Shown here: positions 43,850 through 51,600 of the stretch, one piece after another
Layout of the letters: each line of letters begins with the position of its first letter
Position numbering within the stretch: position 1 is the first letter of the stretch
DNA from: Profundibacter sp033851955
GTDB lineage: Bacteria; Pseudomonadota; Alphaproteobacteria; Rhodobacterales; Rhodobacteraceae
Length of the DNA stretch: 64,000 nucleotides
Direction of reading: 5' to 3'
Assembly (NCBI GenBank): GCA_033851955.1
Contig: JAWSVK010000010.1
Span: 186,001-250,000 of the forward strand
Position numbers and translations under genes: made by a program
Notes under the pieces: model-generated
What the model was told of the DNA's origin: nothing
The model's input: only the letters and a program-made list of their open reading frames with translations
The model's database searches: none

Positions 43850-45139
43850 TTGGAAAAATCACTTTACCAACAGAATTTGGAAATTCTCGCAGAATTCGGC
43901 ATTCATCGGGATGAAATCAGCGCGCTGAAACTGCGTGTGGCGCAGGCAACATCCGGGTCGAACCTGATCAGGGAAACACCAATTGTCATGTCCAACAACG
44001 ACAAAGAGTCACAAGTCGAACCAAGGTTTATTCTGGTGAATAATGTTGCCGAGCTCAAACGTATCGGTGGCATTCCCGACGCACGCTTTGACGAAGGATG
44101 GGAACATGGCGTTACGATGCCGCAACCGGCCAACAAAGCCACACTAGCAACGCGCAACCCATTCCACCCGGATATATGCGCTGCATTGCGTGTGTTTATC
44201 TATGGCGACAGCCGAACAGTCAGCGAATACGAAGACGTGATCAACGAGTTGCGGTTTCCCATGGCTGTGGCCAACTTTGTTGGCGACGACATCATTGTAA
44301 CAAAAGACAGCCCGCTGATTTTTCGCGACGACGAAGGTCAAGGCAATCCGATATCGGTGACTTTTAAAACGGTGACAATTTATCAAGGTGGGCAAATCAT
44401 TTGGGAAGCACCAGGAAAACTAACCTGTGATTCCATGATCCACAAAAACACCGCGGGCCCGACAACATCTTTTGAAGAGGGAGCTGACAGCAATCTTGTT
44501 TATATTGGGTCCCAGGGTGGTAACGGCGGAGATGCCGGAACTACAGCCGATGTCGCCAACGCGGATAATGGCAGCGCTTCAAAGAGCGACAAAAGCAGCT
44601 GTAACACTTCCGCTGGTAACGGTGGCAATGCCGGCAGTGCGGCCGACGCAGGTAATGGTGGCGAGGGCGGCAATGGTGGTGACGCAGAAGAAGTTTTTTA
44701 CGATGCTGGGAATATGGAGGGCGCGTACACAGTGGGCAGCTATGGCGGCAATGGCGGTGATGGCGGCAAGGGTGGCAATGGCGGCAAAGGTGGTAATGGT
44801 GGTAATGGTGGTGCGAGCAGTGAAAACTGCGCCGAAGGTAACGGCGGTGATGGCGGAGACGGTGGCAACGGTGGCCGTGGCGGCGATGGCGGCAATGCCG
44901 GCAATGGCAGTTCGGTGAACATAACGTTTCAATCCGGCAATCCTACTTTTCAAGTGGTTGCGAACCCAACCAAAGGTGGCAACGCTGGGGCATCTGGAAG
45001 TGCTGGCAATATGGGCACGGGTGGTAAGGGCAAAACCAACGGCGCAAATGGCACAAATGGTACCACCCCGGACCCGGCAAAGGCTGGCACAGCGGGAAGC
45101 ACTGGCAAAATCTTTATCAACGGTAAGGCAATCAATTGA
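43850..45139 (+). CDS. Glycine-rich (GGNGG repeat) protein with paralogous N-terminal domain
   Basis: A 429-residue protein. Residues 1-220 form a globular domain related to the preceding 186-residue protein. Residues about 221-345 are built from Gly-Gly-Asn and Gly-Gly-Asp units (GGNGGDGGKGGNGGKGGNGG) with a few cysteines, like polyglycine type II helices. A beta-strand pair, VNITFQSGNPTFQVVANPT, then leads into a final Gly/Asn/Thr tail. No export signal is visible. The start is TTG at 43850, after AAAGGAACAAGAC; no ATG precedes the shared QQNLEILAEFG. The stop overlaps the next gene's upstream reading frame. Confidence 0.72.
   Translation: MEKSLYQQNLEILAEFGIHRDEISALKLRVAQATSGSNLIRETPIVMSNNDKESQVEPRFILVNNVAELKRIGGIPDARFDEGWEHGVTMPQPANKATLATRNPFHPDICAALRVFIYGDSRTVSEYEDVINELRFPMAVANFVGDDIIVTKDSPLIFRDDEGQGNPISVTFKTVTIYQGGQIIWEAPGKLTCDSMIHKNTAGPTTSFEEGADSNLVYIGSQGGNGGDAGTTADVANADNGSASKSDKSSCNTSAGNGGNAGSAADAGNGGEGGNGGDAEEVFYDAGNMEGAYTVGSYGGNGGDGGKGGNGGKGGNGGNGGASSENCAEGNGGDGGDGGNGGRGGDGGNAGNGSSVNITFQSGNPTFQVVANPTKGGNAGASGSAGNMGTGGKGKTNGANGTNGTTPDPAKAGTAGSTGKIFINGKAIN
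44509..44922 (+). repeat. GGN/GGD codon repeat tract
   Basis: A stretch coding for Gly-Gly-Asn and Gly-Gly-Asp in repeated 9-base patterns such as GGTAATGGC and GGCGGCAAT. Synonymous codons vary between units, so the DNA is less repetitive than the protein. This explains the long antisense frame of proline-rich sequence on the minus strand, which is not a gene. Confidence 0.8.
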
Positions 45140-45153
45140 CCCAAGAGAGAGCC

Positions 45154-45876
45154 ATGGCAAAGGCAAGCCTCAAGCCAGACATCCAGATTATCGGATCAAA
45201 CGGTGCAGATGGCAGCTATGGAGCCACTGCGTTGAATGGATCACCAGACGGCAAGAACGGAGCAAACGGCAGTTACTCCAAATTGGACACACCGCATTGC
45301 GTTCCTGCCACAAATGGCGATCCGGGTGCAAATTCCGCTGTTAACGGTTGTGATGGGCAATCTGGTGGTGCCGGAGGCACCGCACCCGAAGTCCTGATAA
45401 CGATTCAGACTTTGGACCTGTCGTCGATACTGACCGTTTCCTCTACAGGCGGCGACGGTGGTACCGGCGGAAATGGCGGTAACGGCGGCAGTGGAGCAAA
45501 AGGCGGAAATGGTGGAAATACCGACCCCAAATGCAGCACTGATCCAATCGCCTCGGGCGGCAAAGGTGGCGATGGCAGCAATGGCGGTGACGGCGGATTT
45601 GCGGGTGCAGGGGGCGATGGCGGGACGTTGATGATCGAGTTCGGCATCGCAAACTTTACGCACCCTATCATTGCGACTTCGTCGGGCGGCTCAGGTGGTG
45701 ATGGTGGCGTTGGTGCCACCAACGGAACCGGAGGTGCTGGCGGGTTTAGCGGAAAAGCAGCCGATGCGCCTCAAGTTCAGGCGCCGAGCGGTGCCAACGG
45801 ACATCCGGGGCAATCGCAGAACGGTGGGAAATCAGGTGAACCTGGTACGGCCACTGTCACGCAGTCGACATCGTGA
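45154..45876 (+). CDS. Glycine-rich protein, mostly GGxGG repeats
   Basis: A 240-residue protein consisting almost entirely of the glycine-rich module found at the end of the preceding protein. Blocks of GGxGGxGG are interrupted by beta-strand pairs: VLITIQTLDLSSILTVSST at about residue 80, and LMIEFGIANFTHPIIATSS at about 159, each followed by a new GGDGG tract. Five cysteines occur at the borders of the tracts. No signal peptide. ATG at 45154 has AAGAGAG just upstream; its stop TGA overlaps the next ATG (TGATG). It is probably a repetitive structural protein. Confidence 0.7.
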   Translation: MAKASLKPDIQIIGSNGADGSYGATALNGSPDGKNGANGSYSKLDTPHCVPATNGDPGANSAVNGCDGQSGGAGGTAPEVLITIQTLDLSSILTVSSTGGDGGTGGNGGNGGSGAKGGNGGNTDPKCSTDPIASGGKGGDGSNGGDGGFAGAGGDGGTLMIEFGIANFTHPIIATSSGGSGGDGGVGATNGTGGAGGFSGKAADAPQVQAPSGANGHPGQSQNGGKSGEPGTATVTQSTS

Positions 45877-48632
45877 TGGCGCAAGAACAAATATTTGCAG
45901 GCAAATTCACCTTTGCAACGCCGCAAGGGCTGAAGTTTACTCTTGGCGCTGATGGCATGGTATCGCTTGCGGCTTCGGTGGCGGATGATCCCATGCAAAG
46001 GTTCAACACCTACGGCGATGTAGAGAGTTGGATGCAAGGGTCCAACGGACTGTATCTGGTATACGATAAGGCTTTGCTAACCTATACCGCATCCGCCACG
46101 CGTGATGGCGCACCTGGCGTTTTTCGAATAGAAAACAGCGGGTCAGATATCCGAATTGTGGAACTGACTTCGGACACCAAAGAATACTACCTTAGCGCCA
46201 ATGGATCGGCGCTTGAGCGTCTGCCACTGGTCGGCGCGCCACCAGACAGTACGTTGTTTTCACGCGAAAAAATAACAGTGGGCTTGGACCAGATTAAACC
46301 AGGTAGCATGGCCAATGAGTTTGATCTGAGTTATGCATTTTTGGCCAATGCAGATCTGAGCGGCGTTCGGTTCTACTCTGCCAACTTGAACTTTGCCAAT
46401 ATTCAGGGCGCAAACATCATTGGCGCCATTTTTTCCAGTGCGAGTTGTCGCAGCCTTGACGCGTCGGAGTGTGTATTTGAAAACGTGACGTTTTCGAATG
46501 TAGACGCATCGAATTGCATACTATTGAATGCGAAATTTGCGCCAAACTCAACATTTTCTGGCACGGTTTTAGACGGAGCGACGCTGACGGGTTTGTATTG
46601 TAACGCACTGGTCTCGCTAAACGGTATCTCTGCAAAAGAGGCCAACTTCGACGGCGCTGATCTCCGCCACGTGGCCATGAACAACGCCAAGCTTGAAAAG
46701 GCTTCGTTTGTGGGTGTTGATTTTCGAGACGCGCAAGTGTCGTCTACTGACTTTCAGCATGCGATATTGAATCGATGTAATTTTAGCCAGGCACGGGTTC
46801 AAAGTTCAAATTTCAATTCAGCTATATTGGTTGGGATTGATTTCGCAGAATCGGAAGTGACAGGGTCAACTTTTGTCAAAGCCGATTTGACCAATGCCGC
46901 TTTGGAGCATGCCACCAGTTTGTACAATGTCGATTTTTCGGGCGCGCAACTGATTGGGGCACAACTGAACGATGTGGATTTTGTGGCCCAGGAAATCAAA
47001 GTCGACAAGGACACCAATTTTACCCAGACCGCAATGGATGGTGTGAATTTGACAGGTTACAATCTGGATGGCTGCGTTTTTCTCTTTGCTTCGTTAAGGG
47101 GAGCGTTATTGGACAAAGTCAGCTTCAAGGAAACGACGCTCACACAGGCCGACCTGAGTTACAGTTCAATCACGGGGAACGTGTTGTTTTATGGCGCTAA
47201 TTTGTCGAACGCTAAGCTGGAAGGGGCTCATCTAAATGGTGGTCAGTTTGGGCCATTGACCTCTCTCGGCTCGTTATCAACCAAAGAGTTGACCAGCCTA
47301 AACGACGGAAGCTACGATTGTTTTTCCAAGGCGTTCAACATCGACGCTAAATCAATGCAGGTGGAAGCACGCGCTGGCAACCGATCCTGGTCAATCAAGG
47401 CTGGCAGCCGTTGTTTTCTTGCCTACAGTGAGGCCGATGCGATCAATCTGCACGAGGTGTCATCAGAGCTACAAGGCGCTGTATTTTCCAACGCGTATAT
47501 GCCCAATGCCATTCTGAAAGAAGCCAACCTATACGCCGTGGATATGACCGGTGTTCAGTGGTATGGCGGATCTGCGGATGCCAGCGGCGCAAATATGGAG
47601 CTGGTAAACCTTACCAATTCCAACATCGCAACGATGGACTTCACCCAGGCAAAACTTTACGGCGCTAATTTTTCATTCGCTAATATGATACAAACGAATT
47701 TCTTCAAGGCAGAACTGACTGCGACAAGCGGAATGAAGCCGGTTTCCATGGCTTTCTCGTCCCTACAAGGCGCCAACTTTGAAGAGGCCAGCATTTACGA
47801 CGCCAATTTAACGAATGCGGCAGTTTCCTTGAAAATTGATGATTCCGAAGTGACACTCAACGGCGACCCAGTTTTTAAGCTCGATCCAAGCTTTGGTCAA
47901 TATTTAGACACTGGTTTTTTGACAGATGCGCTGGTGGCCTTGTTTCTTGAGCAAAAAATCACCGTTTCCAAAGAAGACACGTTAACTGTGCTTTCGTTGG
48001 GGTCGGTCTGGGCTTTAGCGCCTTGCGCAACCAACGACTTTGGGCAGTATATTTTGGTGCTGCCAAAGGGTGAAGGAATGATATCCGTTCTCGGCCAATC
48101 GGCTGATGGTGCATTCACAACAACCGCGCCAGATATCTTGGCCGTACCGCTTGCAAACATGCCAAAGGATATCGCGCCGGATCTGAATGCAGGCAAGGTA
48201 ACAGCGAAAATCACCAAAGCTTTTGCAGATTTGGGATACCCGCTGATCGAGACGGCCGGTTTTGTTGTTTTGAAAGACAGCAAGCGTTGGGTTTTTCGAA
48301 ATATGTATCTTGATAACACCGTAATCCAAAGCGGTTACGGACAGTTCGAAATCCTTAAATCCAGCGGCCCGCAAGGCGAAGAAATCAAACTTTTTGGTGC
48401 TGCTCCTTTGATGGTTATGCGTGTAAGCGCGGGTAATACGATTGAACGTGTGCCTGTTCAATTTGGTCAGACATCTTTGTCCCCAGTTAACATGAACAAA
48501 ACGACCACGACTCCGAGTGGCCTGAAGTTTGGTTTGCTCAGCGAGCAACTGACCTATCAATACCTAATGTCGCCCGGTCTTCCGCCCGCCCCACCGGCTT
48601 GTGTTCCCTCTCCAACCAGTTGGTGCCCATAG
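45876..48632 (+). CDS. Pentapeptide-repeat protein with trefoil-like flanks
   Basis: A 918-residue protein. Two blocks of A(D/N)Lxx pentapeptide repeats are seen at about 145-460 (for example LSYAFLANADLSGVRFYSAN) and 532-650 (LYGANFSFANMIQTNFFKAE), which should form right-handed square beta-helices. The N-terminal 130 residues (KFTFATPQGLKFTLGADGMV...) and a stretch near 490-525 have the short-strand pattern of trefoil or fascin-like folds. The C-terminal 250 residues are mixed and unassigned. No signal peptide. Coupled to both neighbours: TGATG at its start and a two-base gap to the polyketide synthase. Function unknown. Confidence 0.75.
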   Translation: MAQEQIFAGKFTFATPQGLKFTLGADGMVSLAASVADDPMQRFNTYGDVESWMQGSNGLYLVYDKALLTYTASATRDGAPGVFRIENSGSDIRIVELTSDTKEYYLSANGSALERLPLVGAPPDSTLFSREKITVGLDQIKPGSMANEFDLSYAFLANADLSGVRFYSANLNFANIQGANIIGAIFSSASCRSLDASECVFENVTFSNVDASNCILLNAKFAPNSTFSGTVLDGATLTGLYCNALVSLNGISAKEANFDGADLRHVAMNNAKLEKASFVGVDFRDAQVSSTDFQHAILNRCNFSQARVQSSNFNSAILVGIDFAESEVTGSTFVKADLTNAALEHATSLYNVDFSGAQLIGAQLNDVDFVAQEIKVDKDTNFTQTAMDGVNLTGYNLDGCVFLFASLRGALLDKVSFKETTLTQADLSYSSITGNVLFYGANLSNAKLEGAHLNGGQFGPLTSLGSLSTKELTSLNDGSYDCFSKAFNIDAKSMQVEARAGNRSWSIKAGSRCFLAYSEADAINLHEVSSELQGAVFSNAYMPNAILKEANLYAVDMTGVQWYGGSADASGANMELVNLTNSNIATMDFTQAKLYGANFSFANMIQTNFFKAELTATSGMKPVSMAFSSLQGANFEEASIYDANLTNAAVSLKIDDSEVTLNGDPVFKLDPSFGQYLDTGFLTDALVALFLEQKITVSKEDTLTVLSLGSVWALAPCATNDFGQYILVLPKGEGMISVLGQSADGAFTTTAPDILAVPLANMPKDIAPDLNAGKVTAKITKAFADLGYPLIETAGFVVLKDSKRWVFRNMYLDNTVIQSGYGQFEILKSSGPQGEEIKLFGAAPLMVMRVSAGNTIERVPVQFGQTSLSPVNMNKTTTTPSGLKFGLLSEQLTYQYLMSPGLPPAPPACVPSPTSWCP

Positions 48633-48634
48633 AT

Positions 48635-51600
48635 ATGTCAGGAAAGCTTGCACCAAGTCCGATCGCAATTATCGGGATTGGCTGCCGTTTTCCAGGTGGG
48701 GCCCATGGTGCAGACCGGTTCTGGTCAATTCTGGAACGCGGCGAATGCGTCATCAAATCTACCCCCCCAGAGCGCTGGTCGGGTGATCGCCATTTTGATC
48801 CAGATCCTAACACAACTCGACGCATGTATGTGCGTGAAGGCGGATATCTAGATGACTCAATAGAGCGATTTGATGCCGCTTCTTTCAATATCTCTCCTCG
48901 TGAAGCAGCGGTAATGGACCCCCAACAACGTTTGCTGCTGGAAGTGGCTGCCGAAGCATTGGAAGACGCGCAAATTTCGCGTGCGCAAATCGCGGGCTCC
49001 AATACCGGTGTTTATATCGGGGCCATGACACTGGATTATCAAGGGCTGATGTTGCGACCTGAAAATGTTCATCTGGTCAATTCTCATACCGCTGCAGGTA
49101 TGACGATTGCTGCGATCTCTAATCGGCTGTCACATGTCTTTGATCTGCAGGGCGCGAGTATTAGCATCGACACAGCTTGCTCGTCCTCGCTTGTAGCGAT
49201 GCATTACGCTTGCAACGACTTGCGCTCTGGGGACGTGACCATGGCGCTGGCAGGCGGCGTTAACATTACACTTTTGCCCGAATTTCTTATCGCATTGTGC
49301 AAAGGAGGCTTCGTTTCACCGGAGGCCCGTTCAAAGGCCTTTGACATTGCGGCAAATGGCTACGTGCGTGGCGAAGGCGCCGGGGTCGTGGTGTTGAAAC
49401 CCCTGCAAACGGCACAAGCCGACGGTGATCCTATTCACGGGGTAATTCATGCCGGTGGCGTTAACCAGGATGGTCGAACCGATGGGATTTCGCGCCCCTG
49501 TGCTGCAGCGCAAAAAAAATTGATCACCTCAGTTCATGCTTTGGCCGGGATTACACCTCAAGAATTGTCATTTATGGAAACTCACGGCACCGGAACCCAA
49601 ATCGGCGATCAGACAGAAGCAAAGGCTATCGGCGAAACCATTGGGCGTGAGCGTGTGAAAGGTGATCCGATCCTTTTGGGCACACTCAAATCCAACATCG
49701 GTCATCTTGAGGCCGCGGCCGGGGTTGCATCAGTAATTAAAACCGTTCTGGCCTTGCGACACGGTGTGTTGCCAAAAAATCCTATGTTTCAGACTCCCAA
49801 CCCAAACATTGATTTCAGAAGTTTGAATCTGCGGGTGCCATATGAAAACGAACCTATTTATCCTCAGGAAGGCGTTCGTTATGCTGGCATCAATGGCTTT
49901 GGGTATGGTGGCACCAATGCCCATCTAATTGTGTCATCGTATGATCGTGTCTCACCTTCGCGGGGCTGCGAAACCGATTCCGACGTTTTCTTCTTATCGG
50001 CACAATCCGATGTGCAGTTGCGCCAGGATTCGCAATCCATGGCGACACATCTTGCCCAAGGGAAATCGTCAGATCGCGACGTTTGTGCGGCCAGCGCACG
50101 GCTTCGTACAATGGGCCCACATCGTATGGCAATTCCCGTGGATGCCGCGATAAATCTGGGTGATGCGCTGCAACAGACCTCAGATGGCGTCGAGAGCCCC
50201 AGCATTTTTTCGACACACGATGCCCCGCATTCAGGCGTGGTTTTTGTTTATTCGGGCATGGGCGCACAGTATCCCCAAATGGGAGCATCACTGATGACAT
50301 CGGAACCCGCTTTTTTAGAAATGGTCGAGCGCGTTGACGGGATATTTCAAAAAAACTGGCAAATCAGCCCACGCAAGATGCTTCTCGCCAGTCAGTTACC
50401 CGGTGACCGCGCCGATGTTCCGCAGTGGACCAATTTCATTTTACAGCTGGGAATTAGCGCCATGCTTGCGGATTGGGGCATCCGGCCGACTGGTGTTTTC
50501 GGTCACTCTGCCGGCGAAGTCGCTGCCGCTTGGGCAGCGGGTTGTCTCGACTTGGATCAGGCAGTCAGCGTTGCCTACCACCGCGGGGCTGCACTCCAAA
50601 AACTATCAGGATCAGGCGGTATGCTCGCGTTGGGCCTTGGATATGAGGAAACCATGCATATTCTGGCTGATGAGCCTGACTTGGATTTGGCCGCGATCAA
50701 TGGCCCCAAAAGCACGACAGTTTCCGGTCCGCGTAAAAATATCAATCGCCTTGCAAAACGCATGGAAAAATCCAACATTTTTCACCGAGTTTTATCCACA
50801 ACTGTGGCCTACCACAGCAGGATGATCGAAAAACTCGGTGCCGGAATCTCTGAGGAACTTGTTGATATTGCTCCTAGCGACGCGAAACACCATTGGATTT
50901 CCACTGTTTCCCCCGAAGTTCCCCCCATCCCCAACGGCGCGTATTGGCTGCGCAATGCGCGTCAACCCGTCCATTTTGCTGCCGCGACCGAGGCATTTCT
51001 GGAGTTGGGCGAAACCTTGTTTTTGGAAATCGGGGCGCATCCTGTGTTGGGTCGCGAAATTATGGGCACTGCAAATGAGATTGGCAGCGCCGTTACCTGC
51101 GTGCCAACACTGCGCCGTGACTTGGATGCCAATAGTGCAATGGCCAAAATGAAAGCGCAATTTTTCGTGAGCGGCGGTCAGGCAAACTGGCCTCGAATGA
51201 CCACGACCGCTGATAGAAAAAACGAAGCACTGCCTTTGCCGAATTGGGCCGACACGCGCTTTTTTTCGGAGTCTCCGATATCAAGAGCGCATCGAACTGG
51301 TCCTGCAAATCACCCGCTTTTGGGGCCCAAGCTCGACCTGCCCAATCCAATGTGGAAATCAACGGTTTCACCACAATTTCCGGAATTTTTGGCTGGACAC
51401 TCAATATTGGGCAAGGTCATTTTCCCAGCAACCGGTTACCTGGAAATGGGCTTGGCTGCCACATTTCATGAGGGCACTGCCTCCCAAGCTATACTGCGAG
51501 ACATATCGTTCATCGCACCACTTGTGTTACAAGGCGATAAAGAAGTGCTACTATCGTCGCGTCGCTCGACAGACGATCATTTCGTCATCCAATCCAAACA

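Noticed and set aside
44579..45166. Long minus-strand open frames rich in Pro and Ala opposite the glycine-rich gene
   Set aside because: They are the complement of GGN codons (LPPSPP-type), with no ribosome-binding site or domain.
44500..45800. RTX calcium-binding repeats in the glycine-rich proteins
   Set aside because: The nonapeptide GGxGxDxxx is not present; the units are plain GGN/GGD triplets.
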